From NCBI GenBank assembly GCA_015488875.1, contig WFMX01000071.1:1-5794 (forward strand): 5,794 nt of DNA. Direction: 5' to 3'. Numbering within the stretch: the stretch's first letter is position 1; each line of letters begins with the position of its first letter. A program made the translations under genes and the position numbers. Origin of the DNA: Campylobacterota bacterium. Its GTDB lineage: Bacteria; Campylobacterota; Campylobacteria; Campylobacterales; Sulfurovaceae. Of this stretch, positions 1 through 5,793 are shown one piece after another. Below the pieces are notes generated by a model. That model ran no database searches. It was not told the origin of the DNA and saw only the letters and a program-made list of their open reading frames with translations.

Positions 1-1
1 C

Positions 2-697
2 TATACTACTGTGGAGACATTTTTGGATATAGATGCTGTGGCAGAGAGAGGCGATATGGTATTTGTAGACACTCCCGAAGATGTAACTACAAAGCTTCAG
101 AGATATTATGACAAGTTCAAAATACTCCTTAGAGTAGTAGATGATTGTGATGTAGAGTCGCTATATGGTGAGAGAGTTATCAAGCCTATATCCGATGATG
201 ATATATCGTCTATCATGGTAGATACCACATATAGCAAAGATAGCAAAAAGGAGGATAGAATATTACTATTTTTAGGTGATGCCGATAGAAGCAAGGATAT
301 CTTATCAAACATTGATTTCTTGGAGACGACAGATATAGAGTTGCTTTTGGGTAGCTACTTTTATGTGAAATACGAAGAGAAGATAGCAAGTCATTTTTCC
401 AAAGTCTATGAAGCAGATGAGTATAGTGAACTCATCACAAGCAGTAGCACCATAGTGACATCCTCCATGCAGACTGCACTAGAGGCGATATCTTCAAATG
501 CGGATCTCATTTATATGAAACAATATGGCGACTCCACATGTATGCTAAAGGAGCTAGAGGCATATGGAGTAAAGATCATCAATTATTTTGATAAGAGTGC
601 ATTGTCAAATAGTCTAAAGAGAGAGACTACTGCGACAAAAAGAGCAAAGAGTGTGGATATTGTGACCAAAAGTATAATAAATGTATATAATTTATAG
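2..697 (+). CDS. Unidentified protein, 5'-truncated by the window edge; possibly PseG/GT-B-like C-terminal domain
   Basis: The frame is open from the first bases to a TAG at 695-697. A GTG at 11 could act as a start, but no Shine-Dalgarno sequence precedes it and the frame continues upstream, so I treat the gene as partial. Counting from that GTG, 228 residues are visible. There is no signal peptide, membrane segment or metal-binding motif, and the protein is rich in Asp, Glu and Ser. A strand-loop of the form ILLFLGDADRSKD (residues 84-96), then an IELLLG strand (109-114) and a Ser-rich turn plus helix, TIVTSSMQTALEAIS (147-161), recall the C-terminal Rossmann half of GT-B enzymes such as PseG, where a GGST-type loop binds nucleotide sugar. 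The Gly residues of that loop are replaced by Ser here, so this is only a weak fold-level guess. It lies 57 nt upstream of petA on the same strand but probably has its own job. The CDS is fairly certain; the function is not. Confidence 0.75.
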   Translation, partial: YTTVETFLDIDAVAERGDMVFVDTPEDVTTKLQRYYDKFKILLRVVDDCDVESLYGERVIKPISDDDISSIMVDTTYSKDSKKEDRILLFLGDADRSKDILSNIDFLETTDIELLLGSYFYVKYEEKIASHFSKVYEADEYSELITSSSTIVTSSMQTALEAISSNADLIYMKQYGDSTCMLKELEAYGVKIINYFDKSALSNSLKRETTATKRAKSVDIVTKSIINVYNL

Positions 698-717
698 AGA
701 CTTAATCGCAGTAGTTA

Positions 718-723
718 TATAAT
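718..723 (+). promoter_or_regulatory. Candidate sigma70 -10 box for petABC
   Basis: A perfect TATAAT lies in the 57-nt gap between the upstream gene and petA. Transcription from it would begin near 730 and leave a leader of about 25 nt carrying the petA ribosome binding site. No good -35 hexamer is seen 17 nt upstream (TAGAGA, 695-700). In Campylobacterota the -35 element is often poorly conserved, so this does not count strongly against the call. Read-through from the upstream gene is also possible, as no terminator hairpin separates them. Confidence 0.4.
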
Positions 724-754
724 AAGTCGAATTAATTTCAAAAAAAGGAAAGGT

Positions 755-1279
755 ATGAGTAGTAGAAGAGACTTTATGGGTAAAGCACTCGGTGGTTTTA
801 CTGCAGTTGGTGGTATCGCCGCCCTCTATGCGATGAAGCGAAGCTGGGATCCGTTGCCAAGTGTAAAGGCAGCAGGTTTCACGACGATTGATGTAGGTCC
901 AGCACAAGAGAATGTGTTGGTAGTAGAGAAGTGGAGAGGAAAACCTATTTTTATCTTGAAGCAGTCAAAAGACATGCTCAAAGATTTGAAAGAAGATGAC
1001 ATGAAGCGATTGCTTAAGATCGGAGATGCACACTATATGGTCACTGTTGGTTTGTGTACTCACCTAGGTTGCATCCCTGGATATGATCCAGAGAGTCATG
1101 GCTTCCTTTGTGCTTGTCACGGTGGCATGTATGACTCTTCAGCCAATGTAACCAAGGCACCACCTCCGAGAGGATTGGATATCCCTCCATTCAAGATAGA
1201 TGGAACGAAACTTGTACTTGGTGAGCAGGGTCCAGAGTATGAAAAAATGTTGGCCGATGGCACAACACTACCAGTGTAA
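755..1279 (+). CDS. petA: Rieske [2Fe-2S] subunit of the quinol:cytochrome c oxidoreductase (bc complex)
   Basis: Product of 174 residues, a usual length for bacterial Rieske subunits. It takes one electron from quinol at the Qo site and passes it to the c-type cytochrome (PetC). A twin-arginine motif, SRRDFMG (residues 3-9), precedes a hydrophobic helix (about 10-27) that should stay uncleaved as membrane anchor, putting the cluster domain in the periplasm after Tat export. The cluster-binding boxes are CTHLGC (101-106) and CACHGG (119-124). From the family, C101, H103, C119 and H122 bind the cluster and C106-C121 form the disulfide. The box II Ser that hydrogen-bonds the cluster in high-potential Rieske proteins is Gly124 here, while the conserved Tyr (Y126) is kept. 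The ATG at 755 is chosen for the purine-rich AAGGAAAGG just before it and the well-placed Tat motif. It is the first gene of petABC, 11 nt before petB. Confidence 0.96.
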   Translation: MSSRRDFMGKALGGFTAVGGIAALYAMKRSWDPLPSVKAAGFTTIDVGPAQENVLVVEKWRGKPIFILKQSKDMLKDLKEDDMKRLLKIGDAHYMVTVGLCTHLGCIPGYDPESHGFLCACHGGMYDSSANVTKAPPPRGLDIPPFKIDGTKLVLGEQGPEYEKMLADGTTLPV

Positions 1280-1290
1280 AGGGGAAGTAG

Positions 1291-2511
1291 ATGGCACATT
1301 TTGATGAAAATGCAAAACCATTTAGCCACAAGTGGCTTGATGAGAGACTAGCAGTAGATACGCTTGATCGTGTACTCTCTACAGAGTATTGGATCCCGAA
1401 AAATATAAACTTCTTATGGGCTATGGGTATGATACTCGCAGCTACATTTGGACTACTTCTTGTGAGTGGTATATTCTTGTTGATGTATTATCAACCAAAC
1501 ACAGCGACAGCTTTTGACTCTGTCAACTATACTATCATGTCTGAAGTTGGCTATGGATGGCTCTGGAGACATATACATGGTGTCGGTGCATCTGTTGTAT
1601 TTTTGATTATCTATATTCATATGTTTACAGGTATCTATTATGGCTCTTACAAGAGAGGTAGAGAACTTATTTGGCTCTCTGGTATGCTTTTGTTTGTTAC
1701 TTTTTCCGCTGAAGCATTCTCTGGCTATATGCTTCCTTGGGGACAGATGAGTTATTGGGCTGGTATGGTTATTACCAATCTATTCTCTGGCGGTTCTTTA
1801 CATGCTAATGGACTTGTAGAGTGGATTCGTGGTGATTATGTACCAGGACAAGCATTCCTCAATAGATTCTTTATGCTACATGTACTCTTGTTACCATTGG
1901 CAATCATTGGGCTTATTGTACTTCACTTTGGTACACTCAGAATCCCACATGTAAACAACCAAGATGGGGAAGAGTTTGATTTCGAAGAGGCAGCAAGACT
2001 TTATAAAGAGGGAAATGTAAAAGAGTCAAAAGTGATTCCTTTCAAACCTGTTTTCCTTAGTAAAGATGTATTTGTAATGGGAGTCTATTTCATTGCGTTC
2101 TTCTATCTCGTCTTCTATCATTTTGAATTTGCAATGGATCCAGTCAACTTTGACCCAGCAAATGGACTCAAGACACCAACACATATCTATCCAGAGTGGT
2201 ATTTCTTGTGGAGTTACGAGATCCTTAGACCATTCTCTACCAATATAGGATTGATAGCATTCGCTATCGCACAAGTTATTTTCCTCACTCTTCCATTTTT
2301 GGACAGAAGCCCAAATGTAGCACCAGCAAGCAGAAGAGGTGCGTTTAAGTACTGGTTCTGGTTTATGCTTTTAGATATGATTGTGTTGACATTTATGGGG
2401 AAATTACCTCCTCAAGGTATATGGAGTACTGTCGGATTGATAGCTGCATTGATTTTTATGGCCTTATGGATAGCATTGCCATTCATAACCAAAAATGAAA
2501 AGAAACTATAA
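1291..2511 (+). CDS. petB: Cytochrome b subunit of the bc complex
   Basis: Product of 406 residues, matching full-length, unsplit cytochrome b (N-terminal four helices plus the subunit IV-like C-terminal half). It carries the quinol oxidation and quinone reduction sites and two b hemes across the membrane. I see about eight hydrophobic segments (roughly 43-66, 98-117, 127-149, 190-213, 260-281, 315-337, 353-369, 377-397). Likely heme ligands are H96 and H110 in helix B (RHIHGVGAS...YIH) and H197 and H212 in helix D. The Qo-site PEWY motif is at 301-304 (IYPEWYFLWSYEILR). The helix D ligands have 14 residues between them, as in cytochrome b6, rather than the 13 of mitochondrial-type cytochrome b. 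The ATG at 1291 follows AAGGGGAAG, which begins at the petA stop codon. Co-transcription with petA and petC is strongly implied by the 11- and 10-nt gaps. Confidence 0.97.
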   Translation: MAHFDENAKPFSHKWLDERLAVDTLDRVLSTEYWIPKNINFLWAMGMILAATFGLLLVSGIFLLMYYQPNTATAFDSVNYTIMSEVGYGWLWRHIHGVGASVVFLIIYIHMFTGIYYGSYKRGRELIWLSGMLLFVTFSAEAFSGYMLPWGQMSYWAGMVITNLFSGGSLHANGLVEWIRGDYVPGQAFLNRFFMLHVLLLPLAIIGLIVLHFGTLRIPHVNNQDGEEFDFEEAARLYKEGNVKESKVIPFKPVFLSKDVFVMGVYFIAFFYLVFYHFEFAMDPVNFDPANGLKTPTHIYPEWYFLWSYEILRPFSTNIGLIAFAIAQVIFLTLPFLDRSPNVAPASRRGAFKYWFWFMLLDMIVLTFMGKLPPQGIWSTVGLIAALIFMALWIALPFITKNEKKL

Positions 2512-2521
2512 GGAGTAGCGA

Positions 2522-3427
2522 ATGAAAGAATTGAAAATTTTCGGAATAGTAATAGTCTTTACTCTTGTATTGTATTGGGGTGTCGAGCCTTTTGCCCACT
2601 CGCAAATGCATAAACATGTAGAGGGCGACGGGTTTGCATATAGTGACCTCAAAGCAGTCACTGTCAAAGGTGATGCAAAAAGAGGAGAAACTCTAGCTGC
2701 TGCTTGTATAGGGTGTCACTCTATTGAAGCAAAAAGCATGCCTGCTCCTATGAATGCAGTGGCATCAGCAGAAGCGTATGGTGTTAACCCTCCTGATTTA
2801 AGTATGGCGGGTGCATTGTTGGATGAGAAATACTTAACACACTTCTTGCTCAACCCTGCTGAGGTGACAAAGTCTAAACACTTTGCGATGCCTCCAAGTG
2901 CAGGTAGCGAACAAGATGCAGCTGATATCGTAGCATATTTGCAATCTTTTGCACCAAAAGAGGTGAAGCCAAAAGAGGCGTATGAGTTTGCTTGTGGACG
3001 ATGCCATGCAAACAGATATGGTAACTGGACACAGATTGGTGATGTGCCAAAGACAAAATCCAATATCAAAACAGGTGTTGATCTTGATGCACTTAAATTC
3101 CAAGGCAATTTGGGCATATACCAAAACAAGCTTGCGGATTATATGGGTAAACTTCCACCTGATCTCTCTATCATCATTAGAGCAAGATCTGAGCATTTCC
3201 TAGAGACTTTGATCGAAGATCCTCAATCACAGCTCCCTGGTACTGCAATGCCAAGAGTTGGCGTAACCAAAGAGGGCTTTGAAAAGGTCAGAGAGTATCT
3301 TGAAGAGACTGGCGATCCAAGTAAGCCAGCTAGAGAATCTATCGGAAAATGGGTTATCCTATTCTTCGTAGGCTTCACTATCCTAGCGTTCTTTTGGAAA
3401 AAAGAGAAGTGGCACGGTCACCACTAA
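2522..3427 (+). CDS. petC: Di-heme c-type cytochrome subunit of the bc complex
   Basis: Product of 301 residues that takes the place of cytochrome c1, receiving electrons from the Rieske protein and handing them to periplasmic carriers. Two CXXCH heme sites are visible: CIGCH (62-66) and CGRCH (158-162). The likely distal Met ligands are M123 (FAMPP) and M243 (TAMPRVG), so it is two cytochrome c domains in tandem. A hydrophobic N-terminal segment (about 5-20) is a signal or anchor. A second hydrophobic helix (about 276-291) followed by KKEKWHGHH anchors the C-terminus with its tail in the cytoplasm. Di-heme PetC of this plan is known from Campylobacterota and differs from mono-heme cytochrome c1. 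The ribosome binding site AAGGAG (2510-2515) overlaps the petB stop codon and sits 6 nt before the ATG, suggesting coupled translation. Hairpins follow the stop codon, so it is the last operon gene. Confidence 0.95.
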   Translation: MKELKIFGIVIVFTLVLYWGVEPFAHSQMHKHVEGDGFAYSDLKAVTVKGDAKRGETLAAACIGCHSIEAKSMPAPMNAVASAEAYGVNPPDLSMAGALLDEKYLTHFLLNPAEVTKSKHFAMPPSAGSEQDAADIVAYLQSFAPKEVKPKEAYEFACGRCHANRYGNWTQIGDVPKTKSNIKTGVDLDALKFQGNLGIYQNKLADYMGKLPPDLSIIIRARSEHFLETLIEDPQSQLPGTAMPRVGVTKEGFEKVREYLEETGDPSKPARESIGKWVILFFVGFTILAFFWKKEKWHGHH

Positions 3428-3435
3428 AATGACCA

Positions 3436-3461
3436 GTCAAGGAGCATAAAAACTCTTTGAC
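3436..3461 (+). terminator. Hairpin just after petC (3' end structure)
   Basis: GTCAAGGAG (3436-3444) pairs with CTCTTTGAC (3453-3461), giving a 9-bp stem with one G-U pair and an 8-nt A-rich loop. It begins 9 nt after the petC stop codon. No T-run follows, so it is not a textbook intrinsic terminator. It may instead protect the 3' end of the petABC mRNA or help the second hairpin to end transcription. Confidence 0.4.
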
Positions 3462-3471
3462 ACTCACACTA

Positions 3472-3498
3472 ATAGAGGTCAAAATATCTGACCTCTAT
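3472..3498. terminator. Perfect 10-bp hairpin between petC and the opposing broken gene, possible bidirectional terminator
   Basis: ATAGAGGTCA (3472-3481) is the exact reverse complement of TGACCTCTAT (3489-3498), with a 7-nt loop. It lies 44 nt after the petC stop and 8 nt after the stop of the broken minus-strand gene, exactly where a shared terminator of two convergent genes would sit. The flanking sequence is AT-rich but has no clean T-tract on either strand, so termination efficiency is uncertain. The symmetric stem works equally for both directions. Confidence 0.55.
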
Positions 3499-3506
3499 CT
3501 CAAATT

Positions 3507-3787
3507 TCAAATTTTCCACTTCACAATAAATATGAGTAGTACTAGCACTAAGGCTACCCCAACGAATTAAGCTTTTTTTGGGCATTGTTCATAGGTAGTT
3601 CACACTTTAATATCTTAGAAAGAGAGACTATACGCTTTATAAAGTAATTTCTTGCTTGTTTATTGATAAAGAGTGTGTACTACTTTTTGGGGGTTGAGGA
3701 CGATGCCATACTTTTCTAGTATAACATAAGCATATATTCTTAAATTATCACTCTGATGGCACTCTTTATCTCTTTTTCATCTGCCAT
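3507..3787 (-). pseudogene. Small putative membrane-protein gene broken by three single-base frameshifts (or sequence errors)
   Basis: On the minus strand an AGGAG (complement of 3793-3797) stands 5 nt before an ATG at 3787. The first frame reads MADEKEIKSAIRVII and stops at 3740-3742. A neighbouring frame continues SDNLRIYAYVILEKYG then IVLNPQKVVHTL and stops at 3660-3662. The third reads on as FINKQARNYFIKRIVSLSK to NNAQKKLNSLG, with a TAG at about 3555-3557. The last frame gives VALVLVLLIFIVKWKI and ends with TGA at 3507-3509. One missing base near an A5 run (or anywhere before SDN), one extra T at TTT (3668-3670) and one missing base at or just before the G4 run (3557-3560) would restore one reading frame of 93 residues: a soluble N-terminal part and one C-terminal membrane helix with a WKI tail. 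I do not recognise the family. Signs of a real gene are the strong ribosome binding site, a coherent end and a hairpin right after it. Chance assembly from AT-rich DNA cannot be excluded. Confidence 0.5.
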
Positions 3788-3809
3788 AACTACTCCTTTT
3801 TTAGATATT

Positions 3810-3840
3810 ATTATAGTTATATAGCCTTAATCTATATCAA
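3810..3840 (-). promoter_or_regulatory. Candidate promoter for the broken minus-strand gene
   Basis: Read on the minus strand, TTGATA (complement of 3835-3840) is followed after 19 nt by TATAAT (complement of 3810-3815). The -10 is perfect, the -35 matches 4 of 6 positions of the consensus, and the spacing is 1-2 nt longer than ideal. It lies about 22 nt before the ATG at 3787, leaving a short leader with the AGGAG site. This supports the idea that a real gene once began here. Confidence 0.35.
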
Positions 3841-4008
3841 TGATAGAAATATATTTCATTTATATTCGTTCTATTAATCAAAGTGCAAGATATACTATGC
3901 AATACTTATATCTCTTTGCATGCTAGGTCAATTTTATTTGCCAAATAGGGTTTTGTAAAACTTATGAGTTATAAAACGAGATGATATAAAATATTGAGAT
4001 AACCACTA

Positions 4009-4017
4009 TGGTAAAAT
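4009..4017 (+). promoter_or_regulatory. Candidate extended -10 promoter for the GH19-type gene
   Basis: TGGTAAAAT has the TG-N extension followed by a -10-like TAAAAT (5 of 6 to consensus). Transcription would begin near 4024 and leave a leader of about 28 nt with the AGGAG at 4041-4045. There is no -35 at proper distance; TTGAGA at 3994-3999 is too close. TATAAA at 3985-3990 is an alternative -10. Confidence 0.3.
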
Positions 4018-4051
4018 CCAAATGTAGAGAGGTAAAATATAGGAGTATAAA

Positions 4052-4546
4052 GTGAAAACAAAGTATAAATTTTCGACTAGAGAGGAGACCATACAGTCGA
4101 TAAAGCTTGAGTGTATTCGTCAAGGCTTGATGCTAAATACACAGATAGCATATATTTTGGCTACAGTAGAGTGGGAGACAGCTAGGACTTATAGACCAGT
4201 AAGGGAAGTGTATTGGAGGAGCGAGAGGTGGAGAAGTCGATACTTGAAGTACTATCCATACTACGGCAGAGGCTTTGTGCAGTTGACTTGGAAACGAAAT
4301 TATATGAAATACTCCAAGTTCACAGGTCTGAACTTGATCAAAAATCCAGATATCGCACTTGATCCAAATGTGGCACTATATATACTAGTAGATGGTTTTA
4401 GAAGAGGAGCTTTTACAGGTCGCAATATAAAGCAATATATCAATAGAAACAAGACAGATTTCAAAAATGCTCGTAGATGCATAAATGGAATGAACAAAAG
4501 CAGACAGATAGCCACGATAGCAAATAGAATATTAAAAACCATATAA
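4052..4546 (+). CDS. Small GH19-type (chitinase/endolysin-like) protein
   Basis: Product of 164 residues made of one domain. The stretch YYPYYGRGFVQLTW (67-80), then NPDIALDPNVAL (98-109), is the hallmark core of the GH19 fold shared by chitinases and phage endolysins, which cut beta-1,4 bonds of chitin or peptidoglycan glycan. The usual catalytic 'HE[ST]' appears here as WET (41-43), making E42 the likely general acid; E52 (REVYW) may be the second acid. The helix FKNARRCINGM (137-147) matches the ARR-x-[IV]NG segment near the C-terminus of such enzymes. There is no signal peptide or membrane segment, so export would need a holin, lysis or another route. About 33 Lys/Arg against 11 Asp/Glu make it very basic, fitting binding to cell wall. 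The GTG start is chosen because AGGAG lies 6 nt upstream and an in-frame TAG (4040-4042) precedes it. No other phage genes are nearby. It could be a prophage remnant or an antibacterial or remodelling enzyme. The fold is fairly sure; the substrate is unknown. Confidence 0.8.
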   Translation: MKTKYKFSTREETIQSIKLECIRQGLMLNTQIAYILATVEWETARTYRPVREVYWRSERWRSRYLKYYPYYGRGFVQLTWKRNYMKYSKFTGLNLIKNPDIALDPNVALYILVDGFRRGAFTGRNIKQYINRNKTDFKNARRCINGMNKSRQIATIANRILKTI

Positions 4547-4617
4547 AACCATTTTGAAGCTTGAAAACAATGCCAATTTAAAAGCAAGTATTTCAATCTT
4601 TTATGGGGTCGCTACAG

Positions 4618-5793
4618 TCAAAAAACCAAATAAGCCCCATACAAGAGAGCCAATAAAATAGTAGCGATAAAAAAGAGCCGACTAAAGATAGCAAAAAGAG
4701 AGAATGTCAAGTATATGCTCAAGCTCCATATGGGCAAAATATGCTCTTTGTATGGCGATGATGGAAGCTCAAAGAGATACGCTAATCCACCATCAAATAG
4801 GCTACCTAGCCCTATAATGTGCAATACAATAGAGAGAGGATAGAAGAGTACAAAAGCCAAAGATAGCAGGGGTGACAAGAGTTGCCAGACCGATACCATG
4901 CCAAACAGTGCGTGAACTATAGGCTGCATAAAAGTGAAGATACCTATGGGTATATAGAGTATAGAGATAAGCCATTTGCTAGACTCACTACTCCAATGTA
5001 GTATAAGATAGATATAGTATACACCAGCTACCGAGAAGTAAAACCCCATAGAGACTATGAGTGCAGGATAGAGTGCTAGGAGTAGTGCCACCACAAAGCC
5101 CAATAGTTGGAAACTGATGATCTCTATACCAAGAAGCATTGCCAACCACATCACTATGGTCATAGCATAAGAACGCACCAATGATGGAGGCATGCCTACA
5201 AGCCACAGATAGTATCCCAATATAACAAGTGTCAAAAGTCCCATATCTAACAACATCATCCGATATGGAAACCATCTCTGCTGAAGTGGCTTGTAGAGCA
5301 GAGAGAGCAACCCATATATGATGCCCCAAAGTATAGTGAGATGGAAACCGCTCAATGCCACTAGATGACTCACCCCAAGAGCTGATATCTTCTCTCTCAA
5401 CTCTGATGGTATAGCTGTAGCCAAAAATATAGCTTGATAGAGTAGAGTCACATTGTGGTCTGTGTGTTGGGCTGATATGGCATCTGATAGTATGTTTTTT
5501 GTACTAGGAGGCACATCGCCTGTTACTTTGAGTCTACTCTTTACATAATAAATACCTAGATAGTCTCGAAAGCTGATACTCTTGTCTGGCATCAATTTGA
5601 CTCTCACTATTTTGCCTACGATGTTATCTCGTAAATGTGCTGTAGTATAAAAGGGTTTGCCATCTTTACCCTGTAGTTTTAGCACTTCATAGGGGCGATT
5701 ATTGCCTTTTTTTGTGTATTGGAGTAATACCTTTGCTTTAGTATAATAAAATGGCTTCTGCACAAACTCCAAATAGTGACTATGGAGTAGATA
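4618..5793 (-). CDS. comEC: ComEC/Rec2-family DNA uptake channel, N-terminus cut by the window edge
   Basis: ComEC forms the inner-membrane channel that passes single-stranded DNA into the cytoplasm during natural transformation. The frame runs from the TGA at 4618-4620 to the right edge. A TTG at 5772-5770 is the first possible start inside the window, but it has no ribosome binding site and the frame stays open beyond it (HSHY precedes it), so the gene is partial and the usual N-terminal helices are missing. Numbered from that TTG, residues about 8-85 form a small beta-rich, OB-like soluble domain (LLQYTKK, EVLKLQG, VGKIVRVKL). The competence domain follows with its signature GVSHLVALSGFHL (133-145), then PPSLVRSYAMT (195-205), YFSVAGVYY (245-253) and several hydrophobic helices to the C-terminus at LYGAYLVF. 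There is no metallo-beta-lactamase-like C-terminal domain, as in the short ComE3 of Helicobacter. It is convergent with the GH19-type gene; the 71-nt gap holds no clear terminator. Confidence 0.9.
   Translation of the reverse strand, partial: YLLHSHYLEFVQKPFYYTKAKVLLQYTKKGNNRPYEVLKLQGKDGKPFYTTAHLRDNIVGKIVRVKLMPDKSISFRDYLGIYYVKSRLKVTGDVPPSTKNILSDAISAQHTDHNVTLLYQAIFLATAIPSELREKISALGVSHLVALSGFHLTILWGIIYGLLSLLYKPLQQRWFPYRMMLLDMGLLTLVILGYYLWLVGMPPSLVRSYAMTIVMWLAMLLGIEIISFQLLGFVVALLLALYPALIVSMGFYFSVAGVYYIYLILHWSSESSKWLISILYIPIGIFTFMQPIVHALFGMVSVWQLLSPLLSLAFVLFYPLSIVLHIIGLGSLFDGGLAYLFELPSSPYKEHILPIWSLSIYLTFSLFAIFSRLFFIATILLALLYGAYLVF

Larger units (their letters stand above)
3788..4051. other. AT-rich intergenic region between divergent genes
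   Basis: This stretch separates the broken minus-strand gene from the GH19-type gene on the plus strand, so it should hold both promoters. I see no coding frame with a believable start in it, no tRNA and no insertion-sequence end. It contains a 6-bp inverted repeat, ATGCAA...TTGCAT (3897-3902 and 3916-3921), with a further TGCAA at 3884-3888. There is also an imperfect inverted repeat at 3950-3977: GTTTT pairs with AAAAC and AACT with AGTT around a TATG loop. Either could be an operator, but neither matches a site I can name. Confidence 0.5.

Noticed and set aside
11..13. GTG as the true start of the first gene
   Set aside because: There is no Shine-Dalgarno sequence in the few bases available and the frame is open upstream, so truncation by the window is more likely.
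2716..3129. Minus-strand 137-codon frame antisense to petC
   Set aside because: It lies fully opposite petC, whose heme motifs are certain, and has no ribosome binding site or coherent domain; it is a shadow frame.
2982..3203. Plus-strand 73-codon frame inside petC
   Set aside because: It overlaps the heme 2 domain of petC in another frame, has no ribosome binding site and no recognisable motif.
3740..3787. A 15-residue peptide (MADEKEIKSAIRVII) as a real short ORF
   Set aside because: It has a good ribosome binding site, but the neighbouring frame continues at once with a sensible sequence. A frameshifted longer gene explains it better.
3428..4051. CRISPR array, insertion sequence or tRNA in the long intergenic stretch
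   Set aside because: No regularly spaced repeats, terminal inverted repeats with target duplication, or cloverleaf could be found by eye.
4300..4596. Minus-strand 98-codon frame with hydrophobic start
   Set aside because: It is antisense to the GH19-type gene, whose conserved core is clear. The hydrophobicity comes from the opposite-strand codons and no ribosome binding site was seen.
4547..4617. Terminator between the convergent GH19-type gene and comEC
   Set aside because: TTTTGAAGCTTGAAAA near 4554 is partly palindromic but has a central G-G mismatch pair, only short AT arms and no T-run.
4988..5329. Minus-strand 113-codon frame within comEC
   Set aside because: It is in a different frame of the comEC competence domain, which carries the family signature in its own frame.
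5770..5772. TTG as the true start of comEC
   Set aside because: There is no ribosome binding site, the frame stays open to the window edge, and ComEC proteins have further N-terminal membrane helices.
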